NCBI GenBank assembly: GCA_001600455.1
Contig: BCKC01000001.1
Location: 3,684,441-3,748,440, forward strand
Source of the DNA: Endocalyx cinctus
Taxonomy: Eukaryota > Ascomycota > Sordariomycetes > Amphisphaeriales > Apiosporaceae
Direction of reading: 5' to 3'
Length of the DNA: 64,000 bases
Shown: in pieces, positions 32,716 to 45,073 of the stretch
How the letters are laid out: every line of letters starts with the position of its first letter
Position numbering within the stretch: the stretch's first letter is position 1
Notes under the pieces: model-generated
Database searches by the model: none
What the model saw: only the letters and a program-made list of their open reading frames with translations
What the model was told of the DNA's origin: nothing
Made by a program: the position numbers and the translations under genes

Positions 32716-34588
32716 TCAAGCTGGGTCGATCAAACAGCGCCTTCCCCTCGGTCCCATGAGAAAATAAAGACCGGGTACCATGTCCGCATCCGAGAAACCT
32801 TCTTTGGTAGAAACCTTGGCGTTGGGAAAGGTGCGAAAGAATCGGGCTGTGGCAGCTCGTAGTTCTAAGAAAGCTAGATGTAGACCAATGCAAACTGTGC
32901 GTATTTTTTTCAAGTTAGTAAGATGAGATTTAATATTAGTTTGTATTCACTATTATCGTTGATCTGATCATATGGAGAGGGGAGAAAATTCTTACCTCGA
33001 GAGCCACCACCGAACGGCATGTACGAGTCCTTCATCAGCTTCGTCGGGTTTTCCCACCTGGAAGGGTCGAACTTTTCCGGATCGGGAAACGCCTCCGGGT
33101 TGCGATGCAGTATGTAAGCCGAGGTGACAACCTCGCATCCGGGAGCGAACTGGTGACCGGACAGCTCAGCACCGCCGGCCGGAACCACGCGCGGCAGCTT
33201 TCCAGGCGCGGCCGCGTAGAGGCGTAAGGTCTCGTGGACGACCTGATCCAGGTACGGAAGCTTCTTCAAGTCGTCGAAAGTGAAATCGTCGTCCAGCCGC
33301 GTCTGCAGTTCTTCCACCAGCTTCCGCTTGATCTCCGGATCCCGACAGACGGCCCAGATCAGGTACGTCAGGGAGTTGGACGTCGTGTCGCTTCCGGCGA
33401 TGATATAAGCCTGCGCGTTTCCGATAATCTCGGGGAAGGGCATGCTCTCGTCGTCGCCGGCTTTATACAGACGCGACAGAAGCGAAGGTTGCGCGATGTC
33501 CCCGTTGTTCTCGACGAAGTCCCGGTGTCGCTGCAGCGACTGCTGCGCGTACGATCGGACGCGCTGAGGGATACCGACCATCCCGTCAAATATTGGGAGG
33601 GAGGGGGCCCAGAAATACAGAAAGGCGTATAACTTCGGGAATGATGTGCGTATAGCGTTAGAGGCTGAAATCGCTTTTAGATCGGCGATATACTGATTCT
33701 CCTATTAAGCACACTTTTTGTTAGAAATTGGTCTGACACCCCCCTTCTTAAATAGCTTTCACCACGACGAAGAAATAATAATAATAAAGATAAAGAACAA
33801 ACCTTTCCAGATTCCAACATGCGAAAAGACTCCCCGAAGCTCAATTCTCCAATGATATCTGTGGACATGAATAACCACCATTTGTTGACGTCAATGACGC
33901 CGCGTGTCCCGGCTTCGTCCTTCATCCTCTCGATAGTGAGACGGACGGCTGGTTCGATCTGACAATAGAACGTTTTCAGACCCGTCTCGGACAAAGGGTT
34001 CGACAGCAGCTTGCGGTGCTGGCGATGGGTCATAATATCGGTGGTGCTGAAGACGCTCACGCTGTCGAGCTGAAACGATTTATAAAAAGCACCCTTAGGG
34101 AACTCACGCTTCAGACTGTGGATTTGCTGCGCGGCCACGGGGTCGCTAAAGCTGACTTGTCGCGTGTTGATGCGTACTACAGGGCCTAGATTTAATCCTT
34201 GTTAGTGTTTTGGATTGATAGGTGAATGCTATATATTGACATCTCTTCGTTTTTTTTTTGGAAATGGATGATATTATACACGTACCATATTTCTTGTGAA
34301 GTTGGTGATAATACCAGACCCCTTTTCCACCTATCATATAATAGGTGTCTATCCAATCTGTGACCCTACTATACCAAGGTCCTGGAATTTTGGCGAAAGG
34401 ATCATTAAGGAGAGAATTGATGAATGACTAATGATACCATCGAGTGTTAGATTGAAAGTTATTCAAGTCGAAAGGATGAAAGCAAGATGAGGTATGGATT
34501 AACAGATCAGTCGGTATCTTACCACAATAGCTCCCACTATCAACACCAAAGCTGCCAAATAGAGGGTTTTCACGTTGAAGATCTCCAT
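32716..34588 (-). CDS. Cytochrome P450 monooxygenase (microsomal, fungal)
   Basis: Five exons: 34523-34588, 34286-34427, 33803-34185, 32996-33701 and 32716-32894, all joining in frame to 491 aa. The N-terminus is a membrane anchor (LYLAALVLIVGAIV) followed by a proline-rich hinge (KIPGPWYSRV). The I-helix oxygen motif reads AGSDTTS, the ExxR is ETLR, and the heme loop FGGGSRVCIG is split by the last intron with the heme-ligand cysteine at about C434. All key residues are present. Substrate is unknown. The order of motifs fits the large fungal CYP65/CYP58-like groups, but no clan assignment is made. It is transcribed away from PMC1 towards the PLP-enzyme gene. Confidence 0.92.
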
Positions 34589-35605
34589 GTTGAGATGCAG
34601 TTGTTATGCTTTTCTTTTTTTTTTGTCTCCTTAGTAAATAATAGATAAGGCGACTCGTTGATGATGTTATTTTGTTCTCCGAGTTGAACATGTAATGAAC
34701 GCCACTACTCCCATGAAGAGAGTATCGAACGCCTTTTAATATTCAGTGAAACATGAATTTAGTCTTCGATGAGGCACATAAATTTTGAGTCTCGTGCATG
34801 CAACCCGACGCCGATACTACCTAGGGACTTTCTATCCTCTGTTACCCGACAATATCACTCTCGACGATTCAAAACGTTGAAAACGGCATTGCCTCGTACG
34901 AACCTTATAAATACCATCGCTTTTAGGATAGCGATAATATTGGTTGGATGCGAGTCCATGTGCTCTTATCCGAGCGCTGGTAATTTACGGACCTTTGGCG
35001 TAATCCGAATACCGAGACCGAAAACGGCTGCAACCGCACCTCGTGAACTGTGTGGGGTCGGTGAACGGAGGTAGCGAGGTAGGGAGGCAGGGAGGCAGGG
35101 AGGTTAACGTTAATGGTCAAATTCGGTACGAGTCAGGTATGTTTATATGTATGCATTGTCACTACGGAGCATTAATTACCTCTACATAATATTTGGGTCT
35201 TTTTCATCTTAGAGAATAAGTAGTGGCTCACGAGAAGTCATTGGATCGATCTGTCGATCTAGGATGGACTGTGAGATGTAAAATGTAATGCTCACTAAAA
35301 TGTACAATTTTCTTCCGTCTTCTTTTCGTCCAGCGTAACCTGAGATTAGTCTCCTATGTATGAAATACACATGAATCGTACAACATCATTGATTTGTACA
35401 AGACCAGCAAGAAAATACAGACTAGACGAAAAAGTTCTTATTTGATATAGTATCATGTGAATCTTGTAAGTGTCATTGATTATTTTTCATAAAATCGTAT
35501 CTTCTATCATCTATTGTACACAATATGATACAAGGTAAAACACAAATTTATATCCCATAAACCTAAGAGAGAGAGAGAGAGAGAGAGAGAAAAGAATACT
35601 ACTTT
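34589..35605. other. Intergenic region between P450 and PMC1, with short repeats
   Basis: About 1 kb that should contain the P450 promoter and the PMC1 3' UTR. It holds a GGGAGGCA-type 8-bp tandem patch (about 35070-35104) and a GA dinucleotide run (about 35566-35591). No gene was seen. Confidence 0.55.
35566..35591. repeat. (GA)n microsatellite
   Basis: About 13 GA dinucleotides just beyond the PMC1 stop codon, within its presumed 3' UTR. Confidence 0.9.
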
Positions 35606-38600
35606 TTAACCACGACTCCTTTCGTGATCTTCTACTTGAATGATCAGACCCGCACTATTCCCTTCTGAGATGACGATCTCAGGTGCTGGTGGGGGCGGAG
35701 TTAATTCCTGGTAAACCCCTGTCCTAGTCAAATTATTATTATCGTTGCTATTATTGGCACTTTCATTTTCCGGCGCCACTTTTTTCTCGTTTTGAGCCGT
35801 CATCGCGTTACGCTCGACGTCATCGACGGGAGCAGTACTTTTGCTGCTGCTGCTGTTCTTCTTTTTGAACAACCTCCCGACGGCGCCGAAAGCGTTGGCG
35901 AAGAACCGATACGAGACGACGACGGGGTATCCGACGACGCGGGCGATCTCGGCGAACCACTGATCCGGGAACAACCTGATCAAGATGGCCCACGGTAGGG
36001 AGACGGCCGCGGTGACGACGCAGATGGCCCACTGGCCGCCGTCGAGGGCCTTGATGTCGAAAGCGACGCCGCCGACGAAGATGATAAGAATCTGTAGCGC
36101 GATCATGAGAAGGGTGATGAAGATGAAGAACTTGTTGCGGTGCACGCCCTCGAATATGTTAAACTTGTTGTCCAGCCGTCGGTTGTTGAACTCGTTGAAG
36201 ATCTGCATCCACACGAACGTGTTGAACACGATGGTGTCGAGCTCCTTCTGCCTCACCTCGTCGTGCGCGTCGTAGCCTAGGATGGCGGCCCCGCCGAAGT
36301 GGAGCGTCATGGTCACCGCGAGCTGGAAGATGGCCTGTCCGGTGATCATCTTCCACATGTTGGTCGTGATAAGGGGCGCCTTCTTGGGCTGAGGCTTGCG
36401 GTCTAGAACTTTCTCCGTAGGGGGGTCCGTCGCGAGCGCGAGCGCCGCGAATGTGTCCATGATGAGGTTTACCCATAGAAGCTGAACGGCCGTGAGAACG
36501 GACTTCATTTCGCTCGAGGCGACGGCGGAGACGAATGCGAGAAGCACCGCAGTAATATTAACGGTAATTTGAAACTATAACCAGATGTTAGTGATACTTG
36601 CTCACCCGCTTTGGGATGTGATCGAGAAAGTAAGAACTTACCTGAAGAAACTTCTGAACCGAATCGTTGACAGCGCGTCCCCACTTTAATGCGGTGAGGA
36701 TTGAAGTGAAGTTATCATCCATGAGAACAATCTCCGACGCCTCCTTAGCGACTTCCGTACCGCAGATCCCCATGGAGAAGCCTACGTCGGCCGTCTTCAG
36801 CGCCGGGGCGTCGTTAGTACCGTCGCCCGTGACCGCGACAGTCTCGCCCATAGCCTTCAGCTTGGCGACGAGGATGCGCTTATCCTCGGGCGAGGATCTA
36901 GCGAGGACCTGTAGCTTCGGGATCGCAGCCGTCATCTCCTCGTCTCCGAGCTTCCTGAAGACGGGGCCTTCCATGACGAGACCCCCGGCCGAAGGATCGT
37001 AGATGCCGCACTCGGCCGCGATCGCTCGAGCCGTCGTCGCGTTGTCGCCCGTCACCATCCGTACCGTCACGCCCGCCTTCTGGGCCTTGCGAACCGCTTC
37101 CGGGACACCCGGTCGCACCGGGTCCTGAATCCCGACGACGCCGAGCCAGACCAGATCCCGGAGCACCGAGGCAAACTGGATTTGACCGTCTGCTTCCGTC
37201 TGCGCGTGGGCCGGGGGCCACTGGGGAAAGTCGCGGTAGATGATACCGATGGTGCGCAGCGATCCCTTGGCGTAGGTGTCGATGACGGACGTCAACTCGG
37301 TACGGTCGGCGTCGGTAAGATCGGTGACGTCCAAGGTGGTAATATCCGCCTTCTTGTCACAGTAGCTCAGTAAGATTTCCGATGCACCCTTGACCAAGAG
37401 GCGGTATCCGTCCGTCACTTTGATAACGGCCCCCATGCACTTTTTAGACGAGTCGAAGGGCATAGCGTGGATGACCTGCGCATTAGATCGCGTTTCAGCG
37501 AGCGATTGCATACCGAGGTGATCCTTGGCCAACTGCAGAAGCGCCGTCTCGGTCTTGGAGCCGATGAAGGTAGTCATCCCCGCCTCCTCGCCTTCGAAAG
37601 CGGTCGAGTTGATAGCGACGGACTGAACGATGGCGTCTTTGCTCTTCGCCGACAGGTCACCTGCCCACTGCGACACGGGCACAGCGCCGGACTTTTCGTT
37701 ATCCGAGCGAGCGAAGTTAGTGCTTCCGAAGGTTCCGGCGACGACGGTCATCTTGTTGGTTGTAAGCGTGCCAGTCTTATCAGAGCAGATAGTCGTAGCG
37801 TTGCCCATGGTCTCGCACGCGCGTAGTACGCGTACCAGGTTGTTCTCCTTCAGGAGCCTGGTCGTGGCGAAGGCCAGTGCTAGCGTTACCGCCAGGGGCA
37901 ATCCCTCTGGCACAGCCACCACGATGATGGTAACAGCCACGATGAGAATATCCAGAAAGGTAGAAGCCTTGAGTGCGGGCGAGCGAGAGTCGTATTGCAG
38001 GTTGGCCAGGAACCGGAAGAGAAGGACGAAGAATAGCAGGATGGCAGCGCTGGCGCCCAGCTTAGCTATCGCCACCGCGAGTTTCTCCAACTTCTTCTGT
38101 AGCGGGGTGGGTTCGATCTCGGTGCGCACGGACATCATGATTTTGCCAAAGCTCGAGTGTACGCCCACCGAAGTGCAGAGGAAGGTACCAACGCCTTCTA
38201 GAACCTTGGCACCCGAGATGATGAAAGGGTCGGCGTTCTTGGGAGTCGCGCCAGATTCCAACAGGGACATGACTTGGTCGCCGGGCATTTTCTTGATCGC
38301 GTCTGATTCGCCAGTCGCGGAAGACTCATCGCACTTCAAATCGTGACCGGAAATGAAAACGCCGTCGGCAGGTATCAGGTCGCCCGGCTCGAGATGTATG
38401 ACGTCTCCGACGAGGATATCGTGAACATTTAACATGTGAGATTTGCCCGATCGTATCACCTTGACCTCCCGGTCCTCTTTTTTGGCGTTGAGCCGTACGA
38501 ACGCCTTTTCCTTCTGCCAATCGTTTAGGGATCCGACGAGTGTGACGATTAATATCGCGATGATGATGGCAACGCCCTCTATCCAATCCGTAGACGTGCC

Positions 38601-39296
38601 ATCTTCTTGCGGTCCGCCAAACGTTTCGTAGAGACCGAGAGCGAGTGATATGATGGCGGCCGCCGACAGGAGCAGGAGAACCTTGTCGTTGTACGCGTTC
38701 CACATGAGTCGCCATAACGGTGTCGCTTTCTTTGGTGGTAACTGGTTTTTTCCGTATACGCGTATCCGATCCACGAACGGTTCTGTCGCGCTAGATACGC
38801 GCTCTGGCGAAGATTCGGGGAATTTATCCGATGTTCTCCTCACCGCTTGCTCGAATGTGATATTTGACCGTACCGCGGTCTCGTCTATACTTAACCCTGA
38901 ATTTATATCAGACTGTAATCCGCGGGCGATGCCGGTTAGCCCTCCTAGGGCCCTGAAAGCCGGTAATGATTTTGGGTTGAGAAGCTTGTTTAGGTGACCC
39001 GGCGCGAAAGCGAAATGGTTGTCCTCCACATAAAAGTCTGCTTCGGTCCCCGGGTCGGGACGTAGCGCCTCCTCGGCATCTGTAGATACTACAGTGGTCC
39101 CGGAAACCGAGTGTGCTGGCGTGAGGAATGGATTTGAATGTGATGATGGAGTTAGAAATGGATTTGATACGTTGGATATCTCGGATACAAAAGACCCTGA
39201 CGGCGTGACGGCTCTTGTTTCGTTGGTGTCGCTCCTCGGACGAACCCGAGTGTCGAGCATTAGCGGAGGTGCCAGACTATTATTATTGTCCGCCAT
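35606..39296 (-). CDS. PMC1: Vacuolar/plasma-membrane Ca2+-transporting P-type ATPase (PMCA type), Pmc1-like
   Basis: Two exons, 36642-39296 and 35606-36574 (intron gtaagt...tatag), give 1,207 aa. Visible P2B ATPase landmarks: actuator loop ATGES (about 327-331), PEGLP in transmembrane helix 4 (about 463-467), the phosphorylated aspartate in CSDKTGTLTTNKM (D506), KGASE, and the hinge GDGTNDAPALKTADVGFSMG. Transmembrane helices 5-10 follow (QLLWVNLIMDTFAALALATD in helix 6). Family knowledge: it uses ATP to pump cytosolic Ca2+ into the vacuole and is usually induced by calcineurin signalling. The long Ser/Thr-rich N-terminus replaces the calmodulin-binding tail found in animals. The gene appears intact and conserved, marking the edge of the metabolite locus. 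Confidence 0.95.
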
Positions 39297-42200
39297 GATT
39301 ATATATGAATATATACGTTTGATATGAAAACCGTAGGATGTACGGTGGGTGAATTAAGGTCGTAGTCCTGAAGATGCTGGTTTTATGATTATGATGAGAT
39401 CAAGTTGGTACGTGTTTCTTACGAAATAAGGAAGACGAGGACGCAGTGGTATAGTATTATGTTAAATAGAGACCATGCGGGCTGGGTGTAATGATGAACT
39501 ATGATGATGACGAGAAAATCCTTTCTGCCTTGGATGAGGCGAGACACAGAAGAGGTGTCATATATCTATCAACCCAAGGTAATGGAAAAAGCATAAGATA
39601 AAACAGTTCTCTGACCCTAAGTCTTTTGCCTAGAGGAAAACCGACGGCTAGCACCATTCACCGGGCAGTGCAGCGTAAGTGAGAGGGAGAATTTGAGAAA
39701 TGATAGTGAATATCGGAGTTGGTGTGAATGGAGTGTACGTCTTTATCACTTGCCTCTCTTGTCCTTGTCTTTCTTGTGTTCTTGTGGGGCTAATCATAAC
39801 CTAGAATTAGTATAGATCTTGGGCACTACTCAAGGATCTGGGAAAGCTAGTTCTCCACATTGAGAGGATAATGGATGGCGGTAAGTGTTCTAGCTGTCAA
39901 GGTACGATATAGTTTGCACGTAATTCTATGGTTCAAAAGAGGGAGAGGCGAATATGCTGCGCGTCAATACAGCGACGGGACCTCTTCATAGCTCACTTCG
40001 TAGCTGAAACGAGAGGTTGCTCTTGAAACCATTAAACTAACGAGCCACAGCATACGTCAAAAAGGGAGGGAAAAGGCGTAAAATACGCAAACCCAAATTG
40101 TTTTATCCCAGCTTCCAAGTAAGGGCTGTGTGGTTAGAGTCGGGCTGTTGTCATCATATCAAATCCGTTCGTTGGATTGCCAGTGGAGGCGAAAAGGGGG
40201 CAGTGCATTGGTTAGTCAGTAGCACCAAGTACAGAAAATATTGGAGGCCGCTTTTTATTTTTTATTTTTTTTTCCCGCCTCACAGCGTAGTAATAATATC
40301 TATGGATATGGTACGCCCGAGCATACGGTAAATAGAAATGTAATAAATAAAATGATTTTCGATGTTTAATTTATCATATCTTCTAAGCGCTAGGGAACGG
40401 GGGTCTCGTCTTCTCCTTCGTAATATTTTTGGTTGTTCGGGTTAATTTGATAGGATCTGGTTGAGCGAAAAAACAAACTTCCGTTTACCGTTTACCGCTG
40501 TCCGCTTTCTATCGCGTAATTTTGTTTATTGTTATCATAATTATTTATTTTCTAAGCGCTTAAATGAAAATGTTAATTAACCAACTTGATTCAATCTTTT
40601 TTTTTTTTCGTCACAAGCGAAGAAGGGAAAAAGAAAGAGTCAAAGTGTGCTGTTCGGAAGAAATGTCGTTCCCTCATGCCAAGAGTGGGATTGAGGCTGT
40701 GTACAGATTGTGGGAATGGTAAAGTCCGCAGATCATCCAATCAAATTGACTTATGAAAGGTAGGTGAAATGATTAAACGGCGTGGCAGAATGCAACAATC
40801 CAATTGAATATTCAGTCAAAAATACAATGACCTCACTCCCGTCGGACCATGTGCAGCAGCACGTGGAAATTCGCTGTTCTGAATCAGAGATATAATAACT
40901 CCCTCTCTCTCCCTCTCTCTCCCTCTCCCTCTTACATCTAGACGATAAGTACGGACGTGCGTCGTTTGATTATCCCCACAACTGATACGGGAAGGTAACC
41001 GGCATTTTATACATTAGTCCGAAAGAGTTGGTCGAAACGAAGAAACACTTGGCCCCAATCACGGCTTCACTCCGAAAATAAAACATTATAATATAATCCA
41101 CCTTCCGATACCGATCCATATATTATCGACCCGACGCTAATTTAAAGACTATCCAGAAATTGTTTAGACAACTTCAAGAAACATGATATTATATAAATCA
41201 GTCTAGACGTTGATCATTGCCAAGGTGTGGAAAGTAGTAAGGTATTGAAATTTTATCAATCCAATTACTACGATATTTCCTGTACGTTTGAAAGAAGCGC
41301 GTCTAGCTAATCCAGGTTAAGTACTTTATTCACCTGCGCCCTTTGGCAGCCAAGATTCGAGGATTGACCGAGACTTGGTGCGGTGTGAAGCATAATTAAA
41401 GTAAGTACCTTTACCGCCAGAATATTCTACAGTAGCTTAGGTTAGGTTGTCAATATAGTACCATTCTTACGATCACCACGTATCTATGCATAAACTTCCT
41501 TCTTCTGATCTGGTAAACCAATCAGGACCGACGTCTGCCGAGACTTCAGCCCTCTTTATCCACGTATAGTCATAACTGAGTTCTTGTCTGTTTTGATGTC
41601 ATCCCATTCAAAGCGCCAAGTGAATCAATCATCTTGGCCAAAGATGGCTATGTGCAAGTAACAAAAAGACTAAGTTTATTAATCACGTTCGCATTAAGCT
41701 CCGTCTCTATTCACGTGATGGACCAAACGGCAATTGTCCCAAAGCTTTCGGAGGCCTCGGGACATGCTCACCAAAAAAAAGAGACGAACTTTCTACACTT
41801 CAAGCTTAATCATGCACAATTAATGTCATAATTCTAGCCGGCTTATATCATCCGAGGGCGCATTACCGGGCATTGCTTCACATTATAGTGGCTTGGAACT
41901 AGATGGATATATCATCAGAGTAGGTAAGTAACTATACGATCCAACCCGGAGTTTGAGTGATCAGCATCTTCGTAAGCCTCGTAAACATTCAAGCTTACAA
42001 CTCAGCATCTTGTCCATCCTGATAATCAAAATCCTGTTACTGTTTTCTCACGTTGAGGAATTGCCGAGCAATAGTCAGCGTGGAGCCGTAGGTAAGAACA
42101 GGAATTATCACAGCCACTTCAAGACAAATAATGGTTTGTTGAACATCTTGAAAGGGGGGCATGCTTTATGGTACTTCCTGTCAACGAGATTTTCCTGCCT

Positions 42201-45073
42201 TGCTTCATCACGATCGTGTTATTTTTAACGCTATTAATCTGAATCATAGCGTGAAGCACTTCTACAATTATCTAGCAGACAAATATTAGATATTAAAAAA
42301 AAAAAAAAAAATGCGGCCTATTATGATTAATTCATTCTAGATAACGAGACGGTTTTTTTTTTTTTAATAAAATATTGTCCTAGAGGAATTCTTGCCATTC
42401 CCCCTTTTCGAGCAATCAAATGATTCCGCATTTGGATTCCAAGTGATACTGTATACCACGAATGCATGTATATCGACGGATGGTTTGCCTGTTTTTGTAC
42501 CTTACATAGGTCAACCTTATATTAGAAATACGGTCTTTCTGTGTAATTTCCTGTTCATGAAACACATCCAAAAAACCAAGTACCGCAGTTGAATATACAT
42601 ACATCGTTGAGCGGTGAGATGTGTGTTCCTGCTAGATAACTGGAACATTCGACCAAGCCAAGTCGACCTAAAACACTCATTTTAAGGGGAGGAAATGTCC
42701 GGGGAAATTTCCAATCAAAAATCAGCAGAGTTCATCATAATTCGTCTTGTAGCCCACGTGACATGGGTGACTGAATAAATCTGACTTTCTCCGACATAGA
42801 CTATGTGAATTAAATCTATCCTCTGTAAATAATTCAAACTAAGCTATGATGCTATTTTCTTTTCATATTACTTCTAATAGAAAGAGAATTTGATGATCTG
42901 GATGATTTAGCTTTCGGAAAATGGGAGAATACTGATTCGCTGATGTGATTAACATTGTCCCTCTTGCACAGCCCCCTTTAGAAAAAATCCATCTACCACA
43001 CATCACCGCATATGCACTCCGCTTCCGTCCCCAACATACTTTTTCCGCTGTAAGTTCCTTTCCTTATCCAAGTATTTGAGTAGTATCGACTCAACAAATT
43101 CACTCACTAAAACCCATATTGTGATCCGGGCTGGATTGATTCAGAACTATCTTAGTTCGAGGCTGTACCCGACAATCTGCGTATTATTCATCTCCCTTCG
43201 AAGCTGGATGCCATTTCCGGTACTAACACCGCTTTGCACTGCCTCAAAATGAGGAGTTGGGTACCATTGTTACTCCAGATCCAGACGTTTCCATCGTCTT
43301 TCAAAGGCAATATGCTGTCTTGTTAGCAGCATGGATTTTCCCTGGATAAACTTATGTGATGCTACTATAACTTTTCAAAGCGTGAAACGCCTTGAATAAT
43401 ATTTTGGTAATCAACCGCGCATCTTAATTATCTCCCACGTGTGAAGGGTAAAGATTGCCTTGGTCCTTTGCCTAGAAGAATAAAGGCGCATGCTATTACT
43501 ACGCATAGTTAGGGTTGACTGGCTCCTATAGCGCCGGGTTTGAGCTAAGGTACTATGTATGCCTCGACGGAATCAACTTTGGTCTTAGGATCAGGCAATG
43601 GCTCCAATATCTAATTACTTAACATAAGACGAATTTGAGATATAGCACGACAGCCTTGACATCGGTCTTGTACCATTCCACCTCGGTTCTAATACCTTAT
43701 TTGATCTTAGGCTAACATGTTTGCCTGTGCGTAAGTAAGGGGTCACCTATGGAGCCGCGCGCTACGACAAGCATTGGCGAATATTTATTTATGGTAGATT
43801 ATGTATGTATAAGGCTTGATGTACGCTGTACAATCACAGCCTGATTGATAAGAAGTACTCGGAACTAAGGATATATCCCTCCCGATTTGTACTACATACC
43901 GACCGCAGCTGCCGAAAACCTAGAGCCCTGCATGGATGACAACCCCCCCTTTTTTTTTCCCTTTTGCAGTCGTCCAGGTACGGCAGACCGAACGAAGCAC
44001 TATGTTTGCCCTCGACATGATGAAACCATGTCACAAAAGCATAAGCAGTACCCCATCGTACCAAGGTTGCTCCTTAGTATTGGCGTATTGGTATGCCACA
44101 TCAAAACACATCCAAAGCGTCAAACTGTTAGTCTTCATCATTTCCAAACGACATACCTGAGAAATTTACCCTCACAATTCTATCCTATCGCCTTCAGCTT
44201 GAAGAATCTACTGTTCCCCATCAATATGTCTCTTTTAACCACTTTAACTTGAAGTCAAAGCTGAGTAGCTTCAATATTCAAGCCCTAGAATATAACAGAC
44301 ATAGACAAAATAATGAGTATGTTCAATTAGATTAGTAGAGTGTTGAAACTAAAGCACGAGTCTCATAACATAGTTTAGTTGAGATCTTTCTTTCAGTAAA
44401 TAATTATTTAGAGCTTTTAATTAATACATGATATTAACTCCGTTGTTGCAATTAATATAGAAGTTATGAAATAACTTTTGAATGTCACTTGGAATAAATG
44501 ATAATAGAACCATCCCAGCCAATTTTTCCGATTATAGACACAGCGAAATACTATCTTGCTCTTAGTCAACTTATTAAGTGAGTCTTGTGCGCTCTTTCAT
44601 ATAACTTATTTCCATTTCTCGATCGACTATTGTCGACTCAAACGGTAGCGGCTGTTGCTCAGCGGACGGTTAGAAAGACCGACTGCTATACATTACCCGA
44701 CCCGAATTCTTAGAGAACGCTGCCCGTTGAAGAAAGATCTTGACTTCAATATTGATAAAATGCCAAGTGCTATAAGAAACGACACATTTATGAGTTAAGC
44801 CCTTGAAAAATTCTATCTTGAGACAAATATACATTGTCATTCTAACCCTTTTTCCTCAGTGATCTAGCAGAATACCGTTTTACCCATAAAAGACAAAATC
44901 CGTCCCAATTTGAAATGAAGGCCCTTGATAATCAAGGTATGAAGCTTCCCTACGAAACTTGCATGCCTAGGCACCTATTGTATATACCATTTAATCGTGC
45001 CTTTGTAGCACCATCTCCACGACATCCAAAGCCGGCGTAAACGATTGCAGCACACATTTTCACTGGTGGAAAA
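39297..45073. other. 5.8-kb gene-poor AT-rich region
   Basis: No convincing coding region. The PMC1 promoter and 5' UTR should occupy the first several hundred bases. Contents noted: a CTCCCTCT microsatellite (40898-40932), A- and T-runs (42296-42310 and 42353-42365) and short frames without support. One of these, 41634-41831, vaguely resembles the first helix of an MFS protein. No transposase, reverse transcriptase or tRNA was recognised. Confidence 0.5.
40898..40932. repeat. CTCCCTCT microsatellite
   Basis: A pyrimidine-only tract of repeated CTCCCTCT-type units in the gene-poor region upstream of PMC1. Confidence 0.9.

Noticed and set aside
41634..41831. Short frame resembling the first helix of an MFS drug transporter
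   Set aside because: The resemblance is confined to about 30 hydrophobic residues around MDQTAIVPKLSE. The DNA downstream does not continue the family in any frame that I could follow.
43010..43350. Short exon-like segments with splice-like borders
   Set aside because: Pieces such as FEAVPDNLRIIHLPSKLDAI look mildly coding, but no frame extends beyond about 40 codons and no family was recognised.
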